Assembly: GCA_964529745.1 (NCBI GenBank)
Contig: CAZGZR010000124.1
Span: forward strand, 1-6,790
Source: RBG-16-57-9 sp964529745
GTDB taxonomy: Archaea; Thermoproteota; Bathyarchaeia; TCS64
Reading direction: 5' to 3'
DNA length: 6,790 nt
Shown here: positions 1 to 5,793 of the stretch, piece by piece
Numbering within the stretch: position 1 is the first letter of the stretch
Layout of the letters: every line of letters starts with the position of its first letter
Notes under the pieces: model-generated
What the model was told of the DNA's origin: nothing
Databases searched by the model: none
The model's input: only the letters and a program-made list of their open reading frames with translations
Program-made: the position numbers and the translations under genes

Positions 1-1031
1 ACCAGCTGGTCGCCGTGCCCGAAGCGTCCCCGCATGCCTTTCCCCCTCATGCGGAGGATGTCACCGTTCTGGGTGCCCGACGGCACCTTCAGGGGCTCGG
101 CTCCCGCCAGCGTGGGCACCTCGATCTCGGTTCCCAGGGCCGCCTGGGGGAACGACACCTCGGCCTCGTAGATGATGTCCGCGCCGCGCCTCAGGAGATG
201 CTCGTGGGGCTTCACCCTGACCATGACGTAGAGGTCTCCGGGTGGGCCTCCGTACTTCCCCGCCTCGCCCTGGCCGCGGAGGGTCAGGTAGACGCCGTCC
301 TCGATGCCCTCGGGCACGGAGACCTGTATGGTTCGACGCTTCTCCTCCAGGCCGTCGCCGCCGCATACCTTGCACGGGGTCTCGGCAATACGCCCCCTCC
401 CGTTGCACCGGGGGCACGTCGTGACGGTTATCATCTGGCCGAATACGCTCTGGGTCCTCTGCTGTATCTGACCCGAGCCTTTGCACCGTGGGCACGTGGT
501 CACCTGGGTCCCGGGCTCTGCGCCGTCGCCGCCGCAGCGGCTGCATCTTTCTAGGCGGTTGAGGCTAAGCTCCACGGTGGCGCCGAACGCCGCCTGCTCC
601 AGGGTGATCTCCACCCGCGCCTCCAGGTCCCTGCCCCGCCGGGGACCGCTGCGGCTGGCTGTCCTGAAGCCGCTGAACCCGCCGCCGAAGCCCCCACCGA
701 AGATGCCGCCGAATATCCTGCTGAACAGGTCGTCGCCGAACCCCATCTCCCTGAAGATGCTGCTGAAGTCGGCTCCCCTGAATATGTCCTCGGTGCTGTA
801 GGCGCCGCTGATGCCGGCGTGGCCGAACCTGTCGTACTGCTGCCGCTTCTGCTCGTCGCTGAGGACGGCGTACGCCTCGCTTATCTCCTTGAACTTGTCC
901 TCGGCGTCGGGCTCCTTGTTCCGGTCCGGGTGGTACTTGAACGCCAGCTTCCTGAAGGCCCGCTTGATCTCGTCCAGAGAAGCGCCGCGTTCGACGCCCA
1001 GAACCTCGTAGTAGTCGCGCTTCTCAGACAA
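1..1031 (-). CDS. dnaJ: Chaperone DnaJ (Hsp40, type I), 3' end missing
   Basis: DnaJ is the cytoplasmic co-chaperone that hands unfolded proteins to DnaK and stimulates its ATPase. The 343 full codons visible show a J domain at residues 4-70 (starting KRDYYEVLGV, with the HPD motif at 34-36), a Gly/Phe-rich stretch at about 84-122 (repeated FGGG units), and a zinc domain with all four CxxCxGxG repeats: CSRCGGDG from 163, CPRCKGSG from 180, then CPRCNGRG and CKVCGGDG. The substrate-binding beta domain follows (VPEGIEDGVYLTLRGQGEAG). The family is usually about 375 residues, so some 30-40 C-terminal residues lie beyond the window. The start is TTG at 1031: it is the only start codon between an in-frame TAA (1049-1047) and the J domain. 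A GTGAGGA sequence lies only 1 base before it, too close for a normal Shine-Dalgarno site. It has its own upstream region, separate from dnaK. Confidence 0.96.
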   Translation of the reverse strand, partial: MSEKRDYYEVLGVERGASLDEIKRAFRKLAFKYHPDRNKEPDAEDKFKEISEAYAVLSDEQKRQQYDRFGHAGISGAYSTEDIFRGADFSSIFREMGFGDDLFSRIFGGIFGGGFGGGFSGFRTASRSGPRRGRDLEARVEITLEQAAFGATVELSLNRLERCSRCGGDGAEPGTQVTTCPRCKGSGQIQQRTQSVFGQMITVTTCPRCNGRGRIAETPCKVCGGDGLEEKRRTIQVSVPEGIEDGVYLTLRGQGEAGKYGGPPGDLYVMVRVKPHEHLLRRGADIIYEAEVSFPQAALGTEIEVPTLAGAEPLKVPSGTQNGDILRMRGKGMRGRFGHGDQL

Positions 1032-1074
1032 GTCCTCACGTCCGCCCGTTTACGCTGATTCTTCCCAGACCCTC

Positions 1075-1089
1075 GGTTAATAAACGTTA
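1075..1089 (-). promoter_or_regulatory. Probable dnaJ promoter with a 14-bp element shared with the peptidase promoter
   Basis: On the minus strand this AT-rich stretch reads TAACGTTTATTAAC and contains the TATA-like core TTTATTAA. From its position, transcription would start near 1055, leaving a leader of about 25 bases before the TTG at 1031. The plus-strand form GTTAATAAACGTTA (1076-1089) matches GTTAGGAAACGTTA at 2531-2544 in 12 of 14 positions. The TATA role is inferred from position and composition; the match is read directly. Confidence 0.5.
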
Positions 1090-1115
1090 CCAGTTACGGG
1101 AAAAGGGTGGTGGGG

Positions 1116-2522
1116 CTACCGTGGTGAGTCGGGGTGCCACTTCCTCTGGATCTCCAGGGTCTTCCTCATGCCCGTCTCCTCCAGGTGCTCCACGATCTCG
1201 TCCAGGGGCGTGTGCTCCGCTATCTCGTCTTCCTGGGACGCCAACCGGAGCAGCAGCCTCGCCATGACCATGGCGCCCTCCATGAGGTTACGGGGGTCCA
1301 CCTTGTCCATCATGTCCGCGGTGGTGTGGCCCCACCCCCTGCCCACGATGAGCTGCTGTATGCTGGGCTCGGCGTGCATGTATATGCAAGGGACTCCCTG
1401 CATGTAGAAGGGCCAGTGGTCGCTGGCCGCCGACGTGCCCTCGAGTATCTCGGTCGGGTACTTGGTCTCCTCCAGGAACTCCTCGAGCCAATCCTTCATG
1501 GCGGGGGGCTGGTACACGGTGAACGCGGCGTGCTGGGTGCCTTGGTTGTATGCTAGTCCCCCGAGCTCCAGGTTAACCATGATGGCGGTCTCGGGCATCT
1601 CGTCCACGTGGTCGGCGACGTAGCAGGTGCTGCCGGTGACGCCTATCTCCTCGCAGGCGAAACAGATGAACCTGATGCCCCTCCTGAGCCTGCCCTTGTG
1701 CCGTTTGAGGGCGCGGGCCAGCTCCATGGTTACCACGGTGCCGCTGAGGTTGTCCATGGCGCCGGTGGCTATGTCGTGGCCGTCGTAGTGGCCGCCCACC
1801 ACTATCCACTCGCCGGTCTCGCCGGGGAGCTCAGCGACTATGTTCGCCGACTCGCTGCCGGGGACGACCCTGCTGCCGTCGCTGAGCCGCACCTTGAGCG
1901 TCTTGCCCTTGGCGAGCCTGATCATCTGGCTCCCCGTCTCCAGGCTCACCCCTACGCCGATGATCTCGCCGCCCATCCTGTAGCTGGGCCTGAGGCTGCC
2001 CGTCGGCGGCAGCTGCCCCGGGTTGTGGTTCATGAAGATGAAGCCCACTGCGCCGTACTCCACGGCGTAGCCGTACTTGGTGCGCCTGTGCACCCGCTTC
2101 CCCTTGGGGCTCGTGGCGCTGCTGCACATCACTATCTTGCCCTCGACGTCCTTGGGGTCCACGTCCTCGAACTCCTCGGGGCTACCTGTGCCCAGGTCGA
2201 TGACCTCGGCCTCCACCGAGCCTCCGGGGCTCATGGCCAGGCTTATGGCCGTAAACTCCCGTTCAAAGGGCGCCGTCATCTCCAGCTTGACGGGACCCCG
2301 CCTCCACCCGTAGTACTCGAAGGGCTCGGCGTGGGCGTCCCCGTAGCCGTACTCCCTGAGCTTCCCGATCATGTACCTCTGGGCCTCCTTCTCGCTTGGG
2401 GTCCCCGCGAACCGGCTGCCTATCTCGTCGGCCATGACGAGCATGTTCTCGTGTATCTCGTTGTTCTGCCAGACGTCGCCGATGAGCGTCTTCTCGGCTT
2501 CCACTAATTTCTTGCTGAGCAT
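1116..2522 (-). CDS. M28 family zinc aminopeptidase with PA domain
   Basis: This 468-residue protein is a probable cytoplasmic co-catalytic zinc exopeptidase. M28 landmarks are in order: GGHYDGHD (zinc ligand H245, supporting D247), GAMDN (bridging D257), ACEEIG (general base E291, ligand E292), NLELGG (E319 where the family normally has a ligand Asp), ASDHWPF (367-371) and GWGHTTADMMDKVD (ligand H399). A protease-associated domain is inserted at about 105-225. The N-terminus (MLSKKLVEAEKTLIG) has no signal peptide or membrane segment, so it should act inside the cell, perhaps on peptides released from damaged proteins. The ATG at 2522 fits TATA-like sequences 24-33 bases upstream, giving an almost leaderless mRNA; no Shine-Dalgarno site is seen. 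It lies inside the chaperone cluster, after the membrane protein gene and before dnaJ. The exact substrate cannot be read from the sequence; an aminopeptidase is more likely than a carboxypeptidase. Confidence 0.9.
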   Translation of the reverse strand: MLSKKLVEAEKTLIGDVWQNNEIHENMLVMADEIGSRFAGTPSEKEAQRYMIGKLREYGYGDAHAEPFEYYGWRRGPVKLEMTAPFEREFTAISLAMSPGGSVEAEVIDLGTGSPEEFEDVDPKDVEGKIVMCSSATSPKGKRVHRRTKYGYAVEYGAVGFIFMNHNPGQLPPTGSLRPSYRMGGEIIGVGVSLETGSQMIRLAKGKTLKVRLSDGSRVVPGSESANIVAELPGETGEWIVVGGHYDGHDIATGAMDNLSGTVVTMELARALKRHKGRLRRGIRFICFACEEIGVTGSTCYVADHVDEMPETAIMVNLELGGLAYNQGTQHAAFTVYQPPAMKDWLEEFLEETKYPTEILEGTSAASDHWPFYMQGVPCIYMHAEPSIQQLIVGRGWGHTTADMMDKVDPRNLMEGAMVMARLLLRLASQEDEIAEHTPLDEIVEHLEETGMRKTLEIQRKWHPDSPR

Positions 2523-2530
2523 ATGGATCA

Positions 2531-2557
2531 GTTAGGAAACGTTAAACGTACTATAAT
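2531..2557 (-). promoter_or_regulatory. Probable peptidase promoter with shared 14-bp element
   Basis: On the minus strand a TATA-like TTATAGTA (about 2557-2550) is followed by ACGTTTAACGTTT, a tandem repeat of ACGTTT. Counting about 25 bases from the TATA centre puts the transcript start near 2530, or near 2521 if the TTTAAC core is the box instead. Either gives a leader of fewer than 10 bases. The TAACGTTTCCTAAC part resembles the sequence before dnaJ. It would cover the transcription start, a typical place for an archaeal repressor. This role is inferred. Confidence 0.5.
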
Positions 2558-2560
2558 GGG

Positions 2561-3010
2561 TTACGCGTCCGGGATGATGTAGTAGGTGACGAACCTGCCT
2601 TGGCTCGACCCCCTGAGGTAGACGGCGCTGAACCATATGACGTACTCGTCTTCGCTGCAGTGGATGTCGTCGTGGATGCTGTAGTCGTAGACGGGGGCGC
2701 TCAGTGCGTCCCTGAAAAGGAGGTAGAACTCGGTCCACTCCTCGATCTCGCGTCTCTCGAACCTGACGGCGTCCTTGAACTTCTCCGTCACCTTCTCCTC
2801 GTACTCGTCGATATCGCCCCAGGCCCAAGTCTCGTCTATCTCGTAGCCCCGGGACTCGAGAAGCTTGACCCTTCTCATGTACTCTCTTCCGCGGACGGAC
2901 ATCTGGGTCCCTGCCACCGCCAGGACTATGGCTATGACCAGCCCGGCGGCCATTATCATCTTCTTCTCCTTCTTCTCGTCTCTCTTGCGGGTGCCCACTT
3001 GGTACGCCAT
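2561..3010 (-). CDS. Single-pass membrane protein of unknown function
   Basis: I do not recognise a family for this 149-residue protein. It has a short, strongly basic N-terminus (residues 8-17, RKRDEKKEKK), one hydrophobic segment at about 18-35, an R/E-rich region likely to be helical (about 38-95, including YEEKVTEKFKDAVRFERREIEEW), and a C-terminal part with aromatic beta-like strands (EYVIWFSAVYLRG, FVTYYIIPDA). The positive-inside rule suggests a cytoplasmic N-terminus and about 114 residues outside the cell. There is one cysteine in that part and no obvious catalytic motif. The ATG at 3010 lies about 25 bases from a TATA-like box (ATTTTTAG), so the mRNA may be leaderless. Codon use matches the neighbours. 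It sits between dnaK (76 bp from the dnaK stop) and the peptidase; a role in protein quality control at the membrane would be a guess from context only. Confidence 0.8.
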   Translation of the reverse strand: MAYQVGTRKRDEKKEKKMIMAAGLVIAIVLAVAGTQMSVRGREYMRRVKLLESRGYEIDETWAWGDIDEYEEKVTEKFKDAVRFERREIEEWTEFYLLFRDALSAPVYDYSIHDDIHCSEDEYVIWFSAVYLRGSSQGRFVTYYIIPDA

Positions 3011-3030
3011 GGCTGAGTCGTGGCCGGCTT

Positions 3031-3038
3031 CTAAAAAT
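3031..3038 (-). promoter_or_regulatory. TATA-like box for the membrane protein gene
   Basis: The minus strand reads ATTTTTAG, centred about 25 bases upstream of the ATG at 3010, which predicts a leaderless transcript. The pyrimidine-rich stretch just before it (TTGTTCTTCCTTAACC, 3054-3039) could also end dnaK transcription, since archaeal termination often occurs at T-rich tracts. Both assignments rest on position and composition only. Confidence 0.4.
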
Positions 3039-3086
3039 GGTTAAGGAAGAACAATATCTAGGCTGGTTCTGTGATAGGGAACGGGG

Positions 3087-4979
3087 TTACTGCTTCTTGT
3101 CCTCGTCCACTACCTTGTAGTCGGCGTCCACGGTCTTCTTGCCCTGCTCCTCCTGGGGGCCAGGTTGCTGGGCGCCCGGAGCCTGTTGGGCCTGCTGCGC
3201 CTGCTGGGCCGCGGCCGCCTGCTTGTATATCTCCGAGCCGGCCTCCTGGGCCACGGTCTGCAGCTCCTCCATCTTGGCCTTGATCTCGGCGATGCTGCCT
3301 TCCTTCACGGCTTCCTTCAGTGCGTCCAGGCTGCCCTGTATCCGCGCCTTGACGTCCCCGGTTATCTTGTCGGCGAGCTCGCCTAGCATCTTCTCGGTGC
3401 TGTAGATGAGGGTGTCGGCCTCGTTCCTGGTCTCGGCCTCCTCCTTGGCCCGCTTGTCGGCCTCGGCGTACTCCTCGGCCTCCCTGACCATGCGCTCCTT
3501 CTCGGCGTCGCTGAGCTTGGTGGACGCCTTGATGGTTATGCTCATCTGCTTGCCCGTCCCCAGGTCCTTGGCCGTGACGTCCAGGACGCCGTCGGCGTTG
3601 ATGTCGAAGGTCACCTCTATCTGGGGGATTCCCCGCGGTGCGGGGGGTATTCCCTCCAGGTTGAAGCTGCCGAGGCTGATGTTGTCCCTGGCCATGGCTC
3701 GCTCGCCCTGGAGGACGTGGATGGTCACCGCCGTCTGCATGTCCGCGGCGGTGCTGAACACCTTAGTCTGCTTCGTCGGTATCGTGGTGTTCCTATCGAT
3801 GATCTTCGTCAGGACGCCGCCCAGGGTCTCTACCCCGAGGCTCAGCGGCGTCACGTCCAGGAGCACTATGTCGTCTATGTCGCCCGCGAGCACGGCTCCC
3901 TGGATGGCGGCGCCTATGGCGACGCACTCCATGGGGTCGATGCCCCGCTCCATCTTCTTGCCCACCAGCCCCTCGACGGTCCTCTGGACCAGGGGCATCT
4001 TGGTCATGCCGCCGAAGAGGACCAGCTTGTCTATCTTGTCTGGCGTGAGCCCCGCGTCCCGTATGGTCCGCATTATGGGCTCCTTGACCTTGTTGACTAT
4101 GGGCATGGCTATCTGTTCCAGCTTGGCCCTGGTCAGCGTATAGTGGAGGTTCTGGGGGCCGTCCTTGTTCATGGCGATGTAGGGGAGGTCTATGTCCGTT
4201 GTTATGAGGTTGCTGAGCTCTATCTTGGATTTCTCCGCGGCCTCCTTGAGCCTGGCCATGGCCTTGAGGTCGCCTGTGAGGTCGATTCCCGTGTCCTTCT
4301 TGAACTCGGCGACCAGGTAGTCCATTATTGCCGTGTCCACGTCTGCGCCGCCTGTCTGGGTGTCGCCGCTGGTGGCGAGCACCTCGAAGACTCCGCCTCC
4401 GAAGTCCATTATGGTGGTGTCGTTGGTGCCGCCTCCGAAGCTGAATACCAGTATCTTGAGCTCTTGGTCGCTCTTGTCCAGGCCGTAGGCGAGGGCGGCG
4501 GCGGTGGGCTCGTTCACTATCCTGGTGACGCTGAGGCCCGCGATCTCGCCGGCGTCGATGGTTGCCTGCCTCTGGTTGTCGTTGAAGTGGGCGGGCACCG
4601 TGATCACCGCCTTGGTCACCTTCTCGCCCAGGTAGGTCTCGGCGTCCCGCAGTATCTTCTGGAGTATGAAGGCGCTGATCTGCTGGGGCGTGTAGTCCTT
4701 CCCATGGAGGGTGATCGTCTTGTTGGTGCCCATGTAGCGCTTCACCTCCCTTATGGTGCCCTCCGGGTTGGTTATGGCCTGCCTCCTGGCGGGCTCACCC
4801 ACCAGCAGCTGGCCGTCCTTGGTGAACGCCACGACGCTTGGGAACATCTTCCCGGCCACCGTGGGCCCCTCCGCGGAGGGTATCACCACCGGCTTCCCTC
4901 CCATCATCAGCGCCGCCGCGCTGTTAGTAGTCCCTAGGTCTATGCCCAGTATCTTCTCTCTCTTGGTCTCGTTACTCAT
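3087..4979 (-). CDS. dnaK: Chaperone DnaK (Hsp70) with altered ATPase-site residues
   Basis: DnaK is the ATP-driven cytoplasmic Hsp70. The 630-residue protein has an ATPase domain at about 8-370 (phosphate-1 loop GIDLGTTNS at 12-20, NEPTAAALAYG from 156), the linker DIVLLD (370-375), a beta substrate-binding domain (about 376-485), a helical lid (to about 590), an Ala/Gln-rich tail and a bacterial-style acidic end (VDADYKVVDEDKK). It lacks the roughly 24-residue insertion of proteobacterial DnaK, as in archaeal and Gram-positive forms. Oddities: S180 replaces the first Asp of D-L-G-G-G-T-F-D, and N186 its Phe; R65 replaces the catalytic Lys; K327 replaces Arg in GGxTR; H131 replaces Tyr in VPAYFND. 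D14, E157, T185 and D187 are kept. The start is ATG 4979: it places MSNETKREKILGIDLGTT correctly and follows the purine-rich GGTGAGGAGAAGGAT. The frame is open 50 codons further upstream, but that part overlaps grpE and has no Hsp70 character. The ATG overlaps the grpE stop by 8 bp (ATGAGTAA), implying one operon. Confidence 0.98.
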   Translation of the reverse strand: MSNETKREKILGIDLGTTNSAAALMMGGKPVVIPSAEGPTVAGKMFPSVVAFTKDGQLLVGEPARRQAITNPEGTIREVKRYMGTNKTITLHGKDYTPQQISAFILQKILRDAETYLGEKVTKAVITVPAHFNDNQRQATIDAGEIAGLSVTRIVNEPTAAALAYGLDKSDQELKILVFSFGGGTNDTTIMDFGGGVFEVLATSGDTQTGGADVDTAIMDYLVAEFKKDTGIDLTGDLKAMARLKEAAEKSKIELSNLITTDIDLPYIAMNKDGPQNLHYTLTRAKLEQIAMPIVNKVKEPIMRTIRDAGLTPDKIDKLVLFGGMTKMPLVQRTVEGLVGKKMERGIDPMECVAIGAAIQGAVLAGDIDDIVLLDVTPLSLGVETLGGVLTKIIDRNTTIPTKQTKVFSTAADMQTAVTIHVLQGERAMARDNISLGSFNLEGIPPAPRGIPQIEVTFDINADGVLDVTAKDLGTGKQMSITIKASTKLSDAEKERMVREAEEYAEADKRAKEEAETRNEADTLIYSTEKMLGELADKITGDVKARIQGSLDALKEAVKEGSIAEIKAKMEELQTVAQEAGSEIYKQAAAAQQAQQAQQAPGAQQPGPQEEQGKKTVDADYKVVDEDKKQ

Positions 4980-5502
4980 CTTGATCCTTCTCCTCACCCT
5001 CTCCGGGGCAGCGGGCCACCTTGACCACGCTAGCTCTGAGGACCCGATCCTTATACATGTAGCCCCGTCTGACCTCCTCCACCACAGTGCCGTCGGGCTC
5101 CTCCTCTGTCTCCACCTCCATGACGGCATCGTGCCTGTACGGGTCGAAGGGCCGTCCCTCGGCCTCTATGGCGTGGACCCCCTCGCCCTCCATGACCTTC
5201 TGCATCTTCTTCAGCACCATGCCCATGCCCTGGACCAGCTTCTCCTTGTCCGCGTCCCTGGTGACGAGTATCTCCATCTCGTCCATGAGGGGCAGCAGCT
5301 GCTGGAGGAGGCCGCCGTTGGCCTTGTCCATGACGTCCTGCAGTCGTTTCTGGCTCTGTTTCTGGATGTTCTCCAGGTCGGCCTTGGCGTACTTGAGCTG
5401 GCTCAGGTACCTCTCGGCCTCCCTCTCCTTGTCCTCGAGCGTCTTCTCGAGTTCCTCGACCCGTTGCTGTAGCTCCTTCTTGGTGGGCTTCTTCGGCGTC
5501 AT
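4972..5502 (-). CDS. grpE: Nucleotide exchange factor GrpE
   Basis: GrpE is the homodimeric factor that releases ADP from DnaK and so resets its cycle. The 176-residue protein has a charged, coiled-coil-like N-terminal helix (about 8-60, rich in K, E, Q and L), a short helical part with LLPLMDEMEIL (69-79), and a C-terminal beta-wing carrying the family signature from 119 to 162 (FDPYRHDAVMEV, then RRGYMYKDRVLRASVVKV). The length is normal for the family. The ATG at 5502 has a good Shine-Dalgarno sequence, TGAGGA, 7 bases upstream. It is the first gene of the grpE-dnaK operon, its last 8 bases overlapping the dnaK start. The acidic tail (GEGEEKDQDE) is unusual only in composition. Confidence 0.97.
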   Translation of the reverse strand: MTPKKPTKKELQQRVEELEKTLEDKEREAERYLSQLKYAKADLENIQKQSQKRLQDVMDKANGGLLQQLLPLMDEMEILVTRDADKEKLVQGMGMVLKKMQKVMEGEGVHAIEAEGRPFDPYRHDAVMEVETEEEPDGTVVEEVRRGYMYKDRVLRASVVKVARCPGEGEEKDQDE

Positions 5503-5538
5503 CGTGTGTTCCTCAGGCTTTTCCTTTTAGAGTGAGTC

Positions 5539-5577
5539 TGTCATTTATTTTCTTTACGGTATGTCATAAATATGACA
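5539..5577 (-). promoter_or_regulatory. grpE-dnaK promoter region with a perfect 16-bp palindrome
   Basis: TGTCATA-AA-TATGACA at 5562-5577 is an inverted repeat with 7-base arms and a 2-base spacer. A further half-site, TGTCAT, lies at 5539-5544, 23 bases away, about two helical turns. On the minus strand the palindrome contains ATATTTATG, and the second half-site region holds AAATAAATG. Either could be the TATA box, giving leaders of about 43 or 19 bases before the ATG at 5502. The arrangement suggests a heat-shock or stress regulator binding over the promoter. It does not match the CTAAC-N5-GTTAG site I know for the Archaeoglobus regulator HSR1. The regulator itself is not in the window. 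Confidence 0.55.
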
Positions 5578-5578
5578 A

Positions 5579-5587
5579 TTTATAAGG
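5579..5587 (+). promoter_or_regulatory. TATA-like box facing away from grpE
   Basis: The plus strand reads TTTATAAGG, immediately beside the palindrome. It would start a rightward transcript near 5608. Only two nine-codon ORFs follow (ATG 5613 and ATG 5653), so if active it would make a noncoding RNA antisense to the small ORF. The box alone is weak evidence in an AT-rich gap. Confidence 0.25.
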
Positions 5588-5633
5588 TTTTGTGTACACC
5601 CGGCGTCGCGCCATGGTGTATAAACTCAATCAA

Positions 5634-5762
5634 CTAAACTGATAGGAGCGACATGGTTCTATCGAGAAGGTACAGGAGATAGACGACGAGGACGCCTAGG
5701 CCGACTTTGACGTATAAAGGCATGAACGAGAGGTAGCCTCTCACTGAACCTTGACCGCTCAC
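5634..5762 (-). CDS. Probable 42-residue single-pass membrane protein
   Basis: A short minus-strand ORF reads VSGQGSVRGYLSF and then MPLYVKVGLGVLVVYLLYLL, ending DRTMSLLSV before TAG. Residues about 14-33 form a hydrophobic segment long enough to span the membrane, with Arg before it and Asp-Arg after it. The GTG at 5762 was chosen because a TATA-like TTTTAA in GCTTTTAAC (5793-5785) is centred 27 bases upstream, matching the leaderless pattern. GTG at 5744 (36 residues) and ATG at 5723 (29 residues) are alternatives. The frame is open back to a TGA about 17 codons earlier. Many codons end in C within the hydrophobic part, like the real genes nearby. I considered Sec61-beta/SecG and SecE, both small archaeal membrane proteins, but their conserved motifs are not visible. 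A chance ORF remains possible. Confidence 0.4.
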   Translation of the reverse strand: MSGQGSVRGYLSFMPLYVKVGLGVLVVYLLYLLDRTMSLLSV

Positions 5763-5784
5763 AGGAAACTGAACATTAGCTGCC

Positions 5785-5793
5785 GTTAAAAGC
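5785..5793 (-). promoter_or_regulatory. TATA-like box before the small ORF
   Basis: The minus strand reads GCTTTTAAC, centred about 27 bases before the GTG at 5762. It lies 30-40 bases after the ybaK stop. If used, it would give the small ORF its own leaderless transcript. Support is positional only. Confidence 0.3.

Noticed and set aside
15..554. Open frames on both strands at the left edge (about 160-180 codons)
   Set aside because: They overlap dnaJ, whose zinc repeats and beta domain read cleanly in a different minus-strand frame.
1608..2507. A 299-codon open frame on the plus strand opposite the peptidase
   Set aside because: The opposite strand encodes a protein with all M28 motifs in order. 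This frame has no recognisable motif and no promoter or ribosome site.
3172..3240. Repetitive CAG/GCC-like DNA at the 3' end of dnaK
   Set aside because: It encodes the Ala/Gln-rich low-complexity tail seen in many DnaKs, so it is not a separate repeat element.
3717..4937. A 406-codon open frame on the plus strand opposite dnaK
   Set aside because: It is the mirror of a G+C-rich, strongly biased coding sequence. Its translation is low-complexity (rich in H, G, L, V) with no domain. Long antisense frames opposite dnaK genes are a known artefact.
4980..5129. A 50-codon N-terminal extension of DnaK
   Set aside because: It lies within grpE in another frame, is rich in Arg and Trp without Hsp70 similarity, and the ATG at 4979 fits the family N-terminus and has a purine-rich ribosome site.
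5613..5682. Two plus-strand ORFs of nine codons (ATG at 5613 and ATG at 5653), the second with GGAG 5 bases before it
   Set aside because: They are too short to support, show no similarity or hydrophobic pattern, and lie opposite a more convincing small ORF.
5728..5742. Hairpin GAGAGG-TAG-CCTCTC considered as a terminator or RNA structure
   Set aside because: It has only a 6-bp stem, no following T-run, and lies within the small ORF, so chance cannot be excluded.
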